Assembly: GCF_037969875.1 (NCBI RefSeq)
Contig: NZ_CP150218.1
Span: 186,001-250,000, forward strand
Length of the DNA stretch: 64,000 nucleotides
Origin: Paenibacillus sp. FSL R7-0337
GTDB lineage: Bacteria > Bacillota > Bacilli > Paenibacillales > Paenibacillaceae
Direction of reading: 5' to 3'
The translations under genes and the position numbers were made by a program. Under the pieces are notes generated by a model. The model had not been told where the DNA came from. It did no database searches and saw only the letters and a program-made list of their open reading frames with translations. Numbering within the stretch: the stretch's first letter is position 1; each line of letters begins with the position of its first letter. Shown piece by piece: positions 16,044-24,327 of this stretch.

Positions 16044-16134
16044 AAACTTACAATAAGTAATTATAAATATTTAAATATATATTATAACTTGACGAAGTTA
16101 TATTACAATGATAAACTAACTTACAAATAGTTAC
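16044..16134. promoter_or_regulatory. candidate HxlR operators between hxlR-family gene and ribA
   Basis: The AT-rich spacer carries TATAACTT-GACG-AAGTTATA, an 8-bp-arm perfect inverted repeat at 16083-16102, flanked by two related elements: AACTTACAATAAGT (from 16045) and AACTTACAAATAGTTAC (16118-16134). Repeated AACTTAC words on both sides of a dyad fit a dimeric winged-helix regulator. Confidence 0.55.
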
Positions 16135-16246
16135 TGTGAAGAAAATTAAATATCAAAATTTAAAACGAAGTGTACTCTATTCGCAGCAAGTTTGCGTAAT
16201 GGAATCGAAGAAGCGTATACTATCAAACTTTTAGGACGGTGCTCTT

Positions 16247-17029
16247 ATGATTAACCCAGATATCCTATCTATCCTACAGAACAAAATAAGCCGGATTCCT
16301 ATGGAACATTCCACGAATATATTGGTCGGACCTATTACTCTGCCTGTCAATCTGGACGGGGAGACGATCACCTTCAAATGGTACAGCTGGCTGAACGTGA
16401 CGGACGAAGAGCTTCAGCGCGCGGAAGGCAAGGAGGCTACCGAGCTGCTCATCAGCCGTTTATCCTCAATGAAGCTTGCAGATGGACAGCAGTCCAGTGT
16501 CCTGGTCTACGGAGATTTCGAGCATTCCGAGGAAGCGCTGATCCGAATGCACAGTATTTGCCATACCGGGGATATCTTCGGCAGCAAGCGCTGCGATTGC
16601 GGCTTCCAGCTGCATCAGTCGATGAAGATGATTGCGCAGCATGGCGCCGGGGCTCTCTTTTATCTGGCGAATCATGAAGGAAGAGGGATTGGCCTGTTCA
16701 GCAAAGCAATGGCATATCTGCTTCAGGAAGAAGGGTATGATACTGTGGAGGCCAATCTGGAGCTTGGGTTCGCCGATGATTCCAGAGATTACACAGATGC
16801 GATCAGCGTGCTTCAATACCTGCGCAGCTATCCGGTAACCCTGATCACCAACAACCCGAAGAAAATGGAAGCACTCCGGGCTGCCGGAATGAATACGGTG
16901 AAGCGGGTGCCGTTATGGGGAGACGTATCGGCCTTCAATGAAAAGTATCTGCGGACCAAGGTAGCCCGTTCAGGGCATCTGGAGGCTGTGGCAGGCACGG
17001 ATTTTTTTGAAGGAAGAGTGGCTAAATAA
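16247..17029 (+). CDS. ribA: GTP cyclohydrolase II
   Basis: 260 residues, the stand-alone RibA-type domain without the RibB part. Zinc ligands Cys105, Cys116 and Cys118 lie in CHTGDIFGSKRCDCGFQL; the GTP/catalytic region NHEGRGIGLFSKAMAY and the LITNNPKKMEAL segment are present. The enzyme converts GTP to 2,5-diamino-6-ribosylamino-4-pyrimidinone 5'-phosphate, formate and pyrophosphate, the first step of riboflavin synthesis. No rib genes or FMN riboswitch are nearby, and it is divergent from an HxlR regulator, so this may be a second copy used for a redox or secondary-metabolite purpose. ATG 16247 has AGGACGGTG upstream. Confidence 0.9.
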   Translation: MINPDILSILQNKISRIPMEHSTNILVGPITLPVNLDGETITFKWYSWLNVTDEELQRAEGKEATELLISRLSSMKLADGQQSSVLVYGDFEHSEEALIRMHSICHTGDIFGSKRCDCGFQLHQSMKMIAQHGAGALFYLANHEGRGIGLFSKAMAYLLQEEGYDTVEANLELGFADDSRDYTDAISVLQYLRSYPVTLITNNPKKMEALRAAGMNTVKRVPLWGDVSAFNEKYLRTKVARSGHLEAVAGTDFFEGRVAK

Positions 17030-17103
17030 GCAGCTGGACGGATATGCATCCGTTCCATTATAATGGGGTACTGAACCCAATACTTAGCTTAGTGAGGTAA
17101 CCT

Positions 17104-18159
17104 ATGAATGCTATTCAAGTGCAGGACTTGCGCAAGACCTTCAAAGTCCAAAAAAACCGCGAGGGCCTCAAAGGGGCCTTCGCTGATTTGTTTAAACGGC
17201 AATATTCCGAAGTGACCGCAGTGAAGGACATCTCGTTCAGCATTCCCGAAGGCGAAATCTGCGGGTACATCGGGGAGAACGGGGCCGGAAAGTCCACAAC
17301 CATTAAGATGCTCACCGGGATTCTTGTGCCTACCGCCGGCAGTCTGACTGTCGGCGGCTTCGTGCCGTATGAGGAGCGCGAGAAGTTCGTGCAGAACATC
17401 GGCGTTGTCTTCGGCCAGCGCAGCCAGCTCTGGTGGGACATCGGTGTGATTGAATCTTTCCAGCTGCTGCGCAAGGTATACCGCGTGTCCGAGCAGGATT
17501 TCAAAAAACGGCTGGATGAACTGGTAGAACGCCTGGAGCTTCAGGATCTGCTGAACCGTCCGGTTCGTAAGCTGAGTCTGGGCCAGCGGATGCGCTGCGA
17601 ACTGGTAGCCGCACTGCTGCACAATCCGTCCATTCTCTTCCTGGATGAGCCGACGATCGGCCTCGACATTGTCGTGAAGTCGGAGATCCGTGAATTCCTG
17701 AAGGACATGAACCGTGAGCATGGCACAACCATCCTGCTGACGACACATGATCTGCAGGATATTGAAGCGCTCTGTTCGCGGGTGATTATGCTGGATGACG
17801 GGCGGATTATCTACGACGGAGGTCTGGATGACCTGAAGCAGCGCTGGGGAACCGGGCGTGAGGTGCAGTTCCAGTTCGGAACGGCCACGAAGCTGCAGCA
17901 GCTGATCGACTGGACGGAAGGCATGCCGGTTACCTGGACAGCAGAGAATGAGCTGGCAGCCAAGGTCTGGATTCCGCTGGAGCTGAATGTATCAGATGTG
18001 CTGGGCCGGGTCGTCGGACAGGCCGATATCACAGACATCAAAATCATCGAAACAAATACGGATGACATCGTCCGCAGTATTTACCAGTCAGGCTCGGCAG
18101 AGAAGCCGCAGGAGCGGATCGCCGCACTCAGCGATGAGAAAGAGGTTATCCATGTCTGA
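17104..18159 (+). CDS. ABC-2 exporter ATP-binding protein
   Basis: 351 residues. Walker A GENGAGKST, signature LSLGQRMRCEL, Walker B ILFLDEPTIGLD and H-loop LTTHDLQDIEAL are intact. The N-terminal insertion FKVQKNREGLKGAFADLFKR before the main domain and the Q-loop context FGQRSQLWWDI are typical of the ATPases that pair with DUF990/ABC2_membrane_6 permeases, as both downstream genes are. The C-terminal ~100 residues form an accessory domain. It overlaps the next gene by 8 bp. Confidence 0.9.
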   Translation: MNAIQVQDLRKTFKVQKNREGLKGAFADLFKRQYSEVTAVKDISFSIPEGEICGYIGENGAGKSTTIKMLTGILVPTAGSLTVGGFVPYEEREKFVQNIGVVFGQRSQLWWDIGVIESFQLLRKVYRVSEQDFKKRLDELVERLELQDLLNRPVRKLSLGQRMRCELVAALLHNPSILFLDEPTIGLDIVVKSEIREFLKDMNREHGTTILLTTHDLQDIEALCSRVIMLDDGRIIYDGGLDDLKQRWGTGREVQFQFGTATKLQQLIDWTEGMPVTWTAENELAAKVWIPLELNVSDVLGRVVGQADITDIKIIETNTDDIVRSIYQSGSAEKPQERIAALSDEKEVIHV

Positions 18160-19024
18160 GAAGCTGGCAACGGCAGTTCCCTCCTCCGGCGGTTCTCCGG
18201 ACGGTTCCGGGGAGAATGGGCGGAGGCTGCTGCTTGGCGCTTATTTTGATTTTATCCGTATCCGGTTCCTGACAATGCTTGCTTACCGGGTGAACTACTA
18301 TTCGGGGATTCTGATCTACACGCTTAATATCGGGGTGAACTATTTCACCTGGAAAGCAATATATGGCAATGGCGAGTCGCTCGGCGGCTTTACTGGGGCG
18401 CAGATGACCACGTATGTGGCGGTATCCTGGATGGCGCGGGCCTTCTACTTCAACAATCTGGACCGGGAGATTTCCACGGATATCCGTGACGGAAGCATCG
18501 CGATCCAGTTCATCCGGCCTTATAATTATGTTCTGGTCAAAATGATGCAGGGCCTCGGCGAAGGCCTGTTCCGCTTCATGATGCTGATGATCCCGGGCAT
18601 GGTGATTGCCATTCTCCTGTTTCCGGTGCAGCTCCCTACGGAGCCTTCGGCTTGGGCCGGGTTCCTGGTCATGCTGTTCTTCAGCTTCCTGATCAGCTCG
18701 CAGATTAATATTATTACAGGCCTGTCAGCCTTCTTCGTGGAGAACAATGAAGGGATGATGCGCATGAAGCGTGTGGTCGTCGATCTGTTCTCGGGGCTGA
18801 TTGTGCCGATTACACTGTTCCCGGACTGGTTGTCTTCTGTGCTTAAGGTTCTTCCCTTCCAAGCAATTACCTATCTGCCGGGCTCTGTATTTACAGGCCG
18901 GGTGCAGGGGGTAGGCATCTGGAATGTGCTGGGTATCCAGGTCATCTGGTTCCTGATTCTGCTCATTCCGATTGTCTGGCTAAATCACGCAGCGCGTCAG
19001 CGGCTGTTCGTGCAGGGGGGTTAA
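18152..19024 (+). CDS. ABC-2 family permease (first of pair)
   Basis: 290 residues from ATG 18152, with AGAGG upstream; a longer in-frame extension to 17987 overlaps the ATPase gene and is rejected. About six TM segments follow a hydrophilic N-terminus. FDFIRIRFLTMLAYRVNYYSG at the start and NLDREISTDIRDGSIAIQFIRP in the loop are signatures of the DUF990-type ABC-2 permease family. It forms a heteromeric channel with the next gene product. Substrate unknown; related systems are annotated as drug or viologen exporters. Confidence 0.86.
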   Translation: MSEKLATAVPSSGGSPDGSGENGRRLLLGAYFDFIRIRFLTMLAYRVNYYSGILIYTLNIGVNYFTWKAIYGNGESLGGFTGAQMTTYVAVSWMARAFYFNNLDREISTDIRDGSIAIQFIRPYNYVLVKMMQGLGEGLFRFMMLMIPGMVIAILLFPVQLPTEPSAWAGFLVMLFFSFLISSQINIITGLSAFFVENNEGMMRMKRVVVDLFSGLIVPITLFPDWLSSVLKVLPFQAITYLPGSVFTGRVQGVGIWNVLGIQVIWFLILLIPIVWLNHAARQRLFVQGG

Positions 19025-19032
19025 GCTGAGCT

Positions 19033-19818
19033 ATGTACTACCTGGGCTTATTGATTGAATATCTGAAGAATTATATGAAAACACGGTTAACCTACCGCGC
19101 GGATTTCTGGGTGGAGGTCATCTCCGACCTGTTGTTCCAGGCGACGAACTTTATCTTCATCCTGGTCATCTTCATGCATACCGACAGCCTGGGTGGCTGG
19201 AATCAGAACGAAGTGGTGTTCGTCTACGGCTTCTTCATGGTGCCATTTGGCGTGTTCAGCTGCTTCGTCAATATGTGGGGCTTCAGTGAACGGTATATTG
19301 TCAAAGGCGAAATGGACCGCGTTCTGACCCGTCCGGCGCATAACCTGTTCCAGATCTTCCTGGAAAATGTGGACCCGCCTTCACTGGTCGGCTCCTTTAT
19401 CGGGCTGGTTGTGATGGCGATCAGCGGCAGCAATCTGGGCCTGCCGTTTGAATGGTGGACCTTGCCGATGCTGATTCTTCTGACTCTCAGCGCAGTAGCC
19501 ATTTATACGGGGATCTATACGACACTGACCTCGTTGTCCTTCTATTCGGATGCCCCGACAGGCATTCTGCCGCTGATGTATAACATCCAGACGTACGGAC
19601 GTTATCCGGTAACGATCTATAACCGGGCGATTCAGGTGCTGCTTACCTGGATTATCCCGTTCGCTTTTGTCGGGATCTATCCGGCTGCCTTGTTCCTGCA
19701 CCGCGATGAGATGCGGACGATGGCGCTGCTGACCCCGCTGGTCGGCGTGGTCTTCCTCAGCATCGGGCTGATGGCCTGGAGCTTCGGCGTCAAGCGGTAT
19801 AAGGGCGCTGGTTCTTAA
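19033..19818 (+). CDS. ABC-2 family permease (second of pair)
   Basis: 261 residues, six predicted TM segments. EYLKNYMKTRLTYRADFWVE near the N-terminus and YIVKGEMDRVLTRPAHNLFQ in the cytoplasmic loop mirror the corresponding positions of the preceding permease, marking the two as paralogues of the same ABC2_membrane_6-type family. It lies 8 bp after the first permease and closes the operon, which ends at the hairpin downstream. Confidence 0.86.
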   Translation: MYYLGLLIEYLKNYMKTRLTYRADFWVEVISDLLFQATNFIFILVIFMHTDSLGGWNQNEVVFVYGFFMVPFGVFSCFVNMWGFSERYIVKGEMDRVLTRPAHNLFQIFLENVDPPSLVGSFIGLVVMAISGSNLGLPFEWWTLPMLILLTLSAVAIYTGIYTTLTSLSFYSDAPTGILPLMYNIQTYGRYPVTIYNRAIQVLLTWIIPFAFVGIYPAALFLHRDEMRTMALLTPLVGVVFLSIGLMAWSFGVKRYKGAGS

Positions 19819-19845
19819 GACGCTTGAATGTAATAGCTATACAGT

Positions 19846-19893
19846 GAGGGTTGTCCCGCAGCTTGAGTAGTGGCTGCCGGGGCAGCCCTCTTT
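19846..19893 (+). terminator. terminator after the ABC-2 exporter operon
   Basis: GAGGGTTGTCCCGCAGC pairs with GGCTGCCGGGGCAGCCCTC with G-T pairs and bulges, followed by TTTGT. The T run is short. Confidence 0.6.
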
Positions 19894-20052
19894 GTCAATA
19901 TATTAACATCCATCCGTATCAGCAGGATGTTTGTTTTCAAGTGAAACGTACTATCCATATGCTAGGAAAATGCTACTTATCTAAAAGTTGAAAGCGCATA
20001 ATAAGGTAAGCAGAGATACAGCAATCTATCGGAGAAAGAAGGTTGAGGCAGG

Positions 20053-21042
20053 ATGAACAAGTATATAGTAGGAATCGATCTGGGCGGAACCAATATCAAG
20101 GCAGGCCTATTCGATGAACATTTCACAGCAGTGGAGGAGATTTCGATACCTACGGAAGCGCAGCAGGGGCCGGCGCATGTGCTGGAGCGAATCCGGCTTG
20201 CTGTTACACAGTTATGTGCAGGAAGCGGGACCAACGAGTCTCAGATTGCCTGTATGGGCATGGGAATCCCTGGTCTGCTCGACCCGGAGGAGGGCCTGTC
20301 GGTCTTTTCACCGAATTTTCCCGGCTGGGAGCAGGTCCATGTGGTCAACGAAATGAAGCCATATTACAGCTTCGATGTCTACATAGATAATGATGTGAGG
20401 GTTAATCTATACGGGGAGTGGCAGCGGGGGGCCGGACAAGGGCACAAGCATCTAATTCTGCTCACTCTCGGCACTGGTCTCGGCTCCGGGATGGTTCATG
20501 ACGGCAAGGTGCTCTACGGGACAACCTTCAGCGCTGGTGAAATCGGACATATGAATATGTTCCGGCAGGGACGTCCCTGCCGCTGCGGAAGCTCCGGATG
20601 CCTGGGTCGGTATGTGTCTGCGGTGGGGATGGTGAATACCTTCAAGGAGAAGCTGGAGGCAGGAAGGGTCAGCTTGATTCAGACCTGGACCGGACAAGAT
20701 CAGGAGCTGATCACGGCGCAGATGATCTCAGAGGCTTATGATCTTGGAGACCCCTTGGCCATTGAAGTCATGCATGAGACGGGAGAACTGCTGGGGTTCG
20801 GGCTGGCGAATGTGATCAACCTGCTGAACCCGGAGCTGATTATTATCGGGGGCGGCATGGCCGCAGCAGGAGACCGTCTCCTGAATAGTGTCCGCGATAC
20901 TGTACATTCCCATGCGCTGAAGCTGTCTGCAAGCCGATGCCGGATTGTTCAGGCTGAGCTAGGCAGCCGTGCGGGTACGCTGGGTGCGGCTGTGTATGCT
21001 TATCAGAAGCAGAAGCATACGCAACTAGACTATTCTAACTGA
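20053..21042 (+). CDS. glcK: ROK-family glucokinase or related sugar kinase
   Basis: 329 residues. The phosphate-binding motif GIDLGGTNIKAGLFD opens the protein; catalytic Asp lies in VYIDNDVRVNLYGEW; the ROK zinc site is GEIGHMNMFRQG, then CRCGSSGC. After GCL the usual Glu of the ROK motif is Gly (GCLGRY), which may alter sugar contacts. The C-terminal part (INLLNPELIIIGGGMAAAGD) is typical. ROK glucokinases phosphorylate intracellular glucose using ATP. Nothing in the direct neighbourhood fixes the substrate, and the altered residue leaves room for another hexose. It appears monocistronic. Confidence 0.8.
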   Translation: MNKYIVGIDLGGTNIKAGLFDEHFTAVEEISIPTEAQQGPAHVLERIRLAVTQLCAGSGTNESQIACMGMGIPGLLDPEEGLSVFSPNFPGWEQVHVVNEMKPYYSFDVYIDNDVRVNLYGEWQRGAGQGHKHLILLTLGTGLGSGMVHDGKVLYGTTFSAGEIGHMNMFRQGRPCRCGSSGCLGRYVSAVGMVNTFKEKLEAGRVSLIQTWTGQDQELITAQMISEAYDLGDPLAIEVMHETGELLGFGLANVINLLNPELIIIGGGMAAAGDRLLNSVRDTVHSHALKLSASRCRIVQAELGSRAGTLGAAVYAYQKQKHTQLDYSN

Positions 21043-21330
21043 GCAGAAAATCCACTGATGCAAAACTATTGAAATGCAATAATTCACCATATGTCCATAT
21101 AAAAGTCCGGAATCGACATGAATCGTCAAATTAACCCAATGAATATAGTAACTGACAGGCGATATACTGATAACAGTGCAGATATATGGAATATATATCC
21201 TCCTCTTCTAAGGAAGAAGATTGGATGATCTGGTTCTTCCATACTGCGAATTATAATCACGGGCAGATTGAATGAACCGTTAGCGGGTTGCTTAAGGTCT
21301 TCATGCGTTCGATAAGGAGCCGTTCATGTT

Positions 21331-22263
21331 ATGAATCTCGTAATTGGGGGTAATGGCGGTCTGGGCCATTCTATCACACAAGAATTACTGTCACGGGGCA
21401 AGCTAGTGACAGCTACATACCACCGTTCCAGTCAGGCTCTGCGCAGGCTGAAGGGGCCGCTGCTGACCATAGCAGCAGTAGATGTAATGAATGAGAAGGT
21501 GCTGGCTGAAGCGCTGAATGGGGTAACAACCGTCTATTTCTGTCTTAATGTGCCGTATCAGGATTGGTACTCTGTCATGCCGGAGGCGCTGGAGCGGGTA
21601 ACCCGCCTGCTTAGGACCGGACAGACGCTGGTATTTCCGGGCAATATTTACGGTTACGGCAAGCTCCAATATCTTCCGGCGGATGAACGCCATCCGAAGG
21701 AGGCACGAACCCGCAAGGGGAAGCTGCGGAATCAACTGGAGGAGCTGCTGAAGACGGAGGCTGAACGGCGGGGCTTCCGTTACGTGATTCCGCGATATCC
21801 GGATTATTACGGTCCCAATGTCACGAACCGGTTATTCGGACCGATCTTCAGCGGAGCCCTCCAGGCCAGAACGATTAAGTGGCCGGTGAAGCTGGATGTC
21901 CCGCATGATCTGGTCTATATCCGCGATGCGGCCAGGGCGGCCGTGCTGCTGGCGGAGAGCGGCGAGCAGGGGGAGTGGCATGTATCCGGCTCCGGCGCTA
22001 TTGAGGGGCGGCAATTCCTGATGAACATCCAGCAAGCGGCTGGCAGCAAGGGGAAGTGCTGTGCGCTGCCGGCATGGGCAGTCGGAGTAGCCGGTGTGTT
22101 CAATAAGGAAGCGAACGAATTCCATGAGCTTCTATATGAATTCGAGTATCCGCTCCTGCTGAATGATAATAAATTCATGATGCGGTTCCCCGAGTACAAT
22201 CCGACATCGTATAAGCGGGCCATTAGGGAAACCATAGAATGGTTCCGCGAAGAGCTGGGCTAG
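21331..22263 (+). CDS. NAD-dependent epimerase/dehydratase family protein
   Basis: 310 residues, extended short-chain dehydrogenase type. The Rossmann motif is IGGNGGLGHSITQELLSRG. The usual YxxxK is not obvious: after VFPGNIYGYG the sequence goes to KGKLRNQLEELL, and the YG.. segment with a downstream Lys is atypical. RYPDYYGPNV and DLVYIRDAARAAVLLAES match the family's substrate domain. The start at 21331 has AAGGAG about 11 bases upstream. Possible roles are sugar-nucleotide or terpenoid reductase-like; the substrate is unknown. The ~290 bp before it hold no clear gene. Confidence 0.72.
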   Translation: MNLVIGGNGGLGHSITQELLSRGKLVTATYHRSSQALRRLKGPLLTIAAVDVMNEKVLAEALNGVTTVYFCLNVPYQDWYSVMPEALERVTRLLRTGQTLVFPGNIYGYGKLQYLPADERHPKEARTRKGKLRNQLEELLKTEAERRGFRYVIPRYPDYYGPNVTNRLFGPIFSGALQARTIKWPVKLDVPHDLVYIRDAARAAVLLAESGEQGEWHVSGSGAIEGRQFLMNIQQAAGSKGKCCALPAWAVGVAGVFNKEANEFHELLYEFEYPLLLNDNKFMMRFPEYNPTSYKRAIRETIEWFREELG

Positions 22264-22373
22264 CGGATGAAGCCAAGGGAAATGAGCAGCAGTGCTTGTA
22301 TAATAAACTTGCAGAATTGTACGCCGTTCCGGGTAGCATGATATGCTATAGGCAGTAATACACGGGAGGTAAT

Positions 22374-22907
22374 ATGATGACACGCGACATACAACATATG
22401 CCTTATGGCTATGAACCGCCAGCCAATGAACGTAAGGGGACGCTGATCTTCTATGATTCGTTCGAGCATATATCGGATATGGAGCTGCTTAAGGCGGCAG
22501 AGACGGCAGTGGATCGCAAGTTCATGAAGCTAGTGCTCTACCCGCTGCATGAAGAAACCGTCCGGCGGATGACGAAGGAGCCGGTGAAGGCCTGGTATAA
22601 GCGGGATGACCGGCTGCATGAGTGGAAAAAAGAGCAGGGACAGTCCTTCATCACCGTGGAGAGCCTCGAAGGTAAGCGAAAGAAGTACACCCCGCTGGAT
22701 TCGGCACTGCGTCATATCAGCGATATCTATCCTGCACCGTATTTCCTCTATCTGACTCCAGATATGGCGAATCTGTTCGCCTCCTTCTCCTCCTTCGAGG
22801 AGTGGATCGTCAAGCTGCGTCTGCTTCTCTCCGAAGCGCCGGCAGAGGTCCATCCGCGCCTGGAGAAATTCCGTCACCGCTGGGATGTGGCAGGCAGGGA
22901 ACGCTGA
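22374..22907 (+). CDS. conserved hypothetical protein
   Basis: 177 residues, soluble, no signal peptide or TM segment. GTLIFYDSFEHISDMELLKA, LVLYPLHEETVRRM, YTPLDSALRHISDIYPAPYF and LYLTPDMANLFASFSSFEEW read as alternating strands and helices of an alpha/beta fold. The HEETVRRM and KKYTPLDSALRHI segments look conserved, as in a nucleotide-handling enzyme, but I recognise no named family. A good ribosome site (GGGAGG) precedes ATG 22374. It may be cotranscribed with the epimerase-like gene 110 bp upstream. Confidence 0.6.
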   Translation: MMTRDIQHMPYGYEPPANERKGTLIFYDSFEHISDMELLKAAETAVDRKFMKLVLYPLHEETVRRMTKEPVKAWYKRDDRLHEWKKEQGQSFITVESLEGKRKKYTPLDSALRHISDIYPAPYFLYLTPDMANLFASFSSFEEWIVKLRLLLSEAPAEVHPRLEKFRHRWDVAGRER

Positions 22908-22950
22908 TCGGTTTACACCTTAGATTCGAAGCATAGAAGAAGAGAGAACT

Positions 22951-23006
22951 CAGGCCAGCCAAGCCTTGACAGTAGTGTTCTACTGCTGCAAGGACTGGCT
23001 GGCCTG
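22951..23006. terminator. imperfect hairpin, possible bidirectional terminator
   Basis: CAGGCCAGCC (22951-22960) and GGCTGGCCTG (22997-23006) form a 10-bp stem with further imperfect pairing inside (AGCCTTG/CAAGGAC). There is no strong T run. It sits between convergent genes. Confidence 0.45.
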
Positions 23007-23051
23007 TTCTGTGACAAGGAGTAGAGGTATGCAGCAGGAAGGAAATCCGGA

Positions 23052-23495
23052 TTATTTGTGAAGCCCGGCCTGCTTGCGTCTGTGAGTGTACATTCTCCAC
23101 TGATGATGAAGGAAGCAGCCGATGCAGAAGCCGAGAATGGCAACCGTTGCTGCGATTCCGACCATCAGACTGAAGAGATATCCCGCGATGGTCCAGCCGG
23201 CGAGAAAGCTGACCAGTCCGCCCGCCAGACTGAAGACGGCAATCTTCTGGTTGAATTGCTGCTGCTCCGGGTCTTCAAGCACATAGGCGGAGCGCGGCTT
23301 CTTCAGCAGCGGGCTGCACAGCTTGATGACGGGATTATATCCGAAAATTAGACCGGATAATCCCGCGGCAAGCGGGAGGGCGAGAATTCAGTGGAGACCT
23401 GTGAGCAAGGCCAGTAATACACATATGACAATGAAGGCCTGATTGAGCTTCACTAGCGGCCGGGGAATTCCCTGCACGGAAGGCGTTTGATTCAT
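23052..23495 (-). pseudogene. DUF4395 membrane protein interrupted by an opal codon
   Basis: From ATG 23495 the frame reads MNQTPSVQGIPRPLVKLNQA, then FIVICVLLALLTGLH and TGA at codon 36 (23388-23390). The same frame continues as ILALPLAAGLSGLIFGYNPV and PRSAYVLEDPEQQQFNQKIA, with two more TM segments, to the stop at 23052. The whole is a normal DUF4395 protein of about 147 residues; the stop falls where relatives I remember have Trp, so TGG to TGA is the likely lesion. There is no frameshift. The downstream part could start at 23282 but would lose the first TM hairpin. Function of DUF4395 proteins is unknown. Confidence 0.8.
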
Positions 23496-23653
23496 GTAAA
23501 TCAAACCTTTCTCATTGGAATTATATAATTTAACTCGATTATAACGGCAGAACGCGGAAGTAGCAATCCTTATGTGCTACGATCAAGAAACAGAAATTAA
23601 AATTTGGAATTATTATCCATTGACAACGGAAGTTTTTTTGTGGTTTTATTATG

Positions 23654-23680
23654 TAGACCAATTGTTATAATTGTTGGATC
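23654..23680. promoter_or_regulatory. candidate LmrA/YxaF-type TetR operator
   Basis: TAGACCAATTGTTATAATTG (from 23654) contains the TAGACCA word of B. subtilis LmrA/YxaF boxes and a small CAATT/AATTG dyad. It lies some 25 bp before the TetR start codon, where self-repression would act. Confidence 0.5.
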
Positions 23681-23703
23681 GTCAAGATAAGGAAGTGTAG
23701 AGC

Positions 23704-24273
23704 TTGTCGAACAAGCCTAATGCACGCGAAGCCATTGTGGATACGGCTTCCAGGTTGTTTTTTACACAGGGGTACCATGCTACCGGACTGAATCAGATCA
23801 TCAAGGACAGCGAATCGCCCAAGGGTTCCTTGTATTATTATTTCCCCCACGGCAAAGAGGAGCTGGCACTGACCTGCATTAACCGGACTAGTGAAGAGGT
23901 AGCCCATTTATTGCGCCATTATATGGAGGGTGAAGCGGCACCGGCTCAGGCAGTGCAGAATTTCATCATGTCTATGGCAAATGAGGCGGAAAAATCTTCT
24001 TTTGAAGGGCTCGTTCCGTTCAGCTTCTGGGTAGCCGTGGAGACCTCCTGTGTCAGCCATGAGCTTCGTACTGCTTGCCAGTGTGTCTTCAGAGATTGGC
24101 AGGATATTATTGCGAAGCGTCTGATCCGGGAGGGGGTACAGGAGGAAACGGCAGAGCGCAAAGCTTCGGTGGTGGTCTCCTTGTTCGAGGGAGCGCTGCT
24201 GCAGGCGTTGACCTGCAGAAATATTCAACCGCTGGAAGCAGCGGCAGAGTGCATTCCGGCAATACTGGCTTAA
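23704..24273 (+). CDS. TetR-family regulator, LmrA/YxaF type
   Basis: 189 residues from TTG 23704. REAIVDTASRLFFTQGYHAT, GLNQIIKDSESPKGSLYYYFPHGKEEL is the LmrA/YxaF subgroup's helix-turn-helix, where SPKGSLYYHFP is the usual form. The C-terminal domain (~80-185) is the ligand-binding helical bundle, with several cysteines (SCVSHELRTACQCVF). It precedes an EmrB/QacA-type efflux gene by 54 bp, the common self-regulated resistance module in which a flavonoid or antibiotic releases the repressor. Confidence 0.87.
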   Translation: MSNKPNAREAIVDTASRLFFTQGYHATGLNQIIKDSESPKGSLYYYFPHGKEELALTCINRTSEEVAHLLRHYMEGEAAPAQAVQNFIMSMANEAEKSSFEGLVPFSFWVAVETSCVSHELRTACQCVFRDWQDIIAKRLIREGVQEETAERKASVVVSLFEGALLQALTCRNIQPLEAAAECIPAILA

Positions 24274-24327
24274 CCGTAATACGCAAGACCAGAGAGAGAG
24301 AGACACAGATACCAGGAGGATACGAGA

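Noticed and set aside
16036..16246. FMN riboswitch upstream of ribA
   Set aside because: The spacer is AT-rich with short palindromes and has none of the conserved FMN-aptamer words.
17987..18151. Extended N-terminus for the first ABC-2 permease
   Set aside because: It overlaps the ATPase gene by over 160 bp and lacks a ribosome site; ATG 18152 has one and fits family length.
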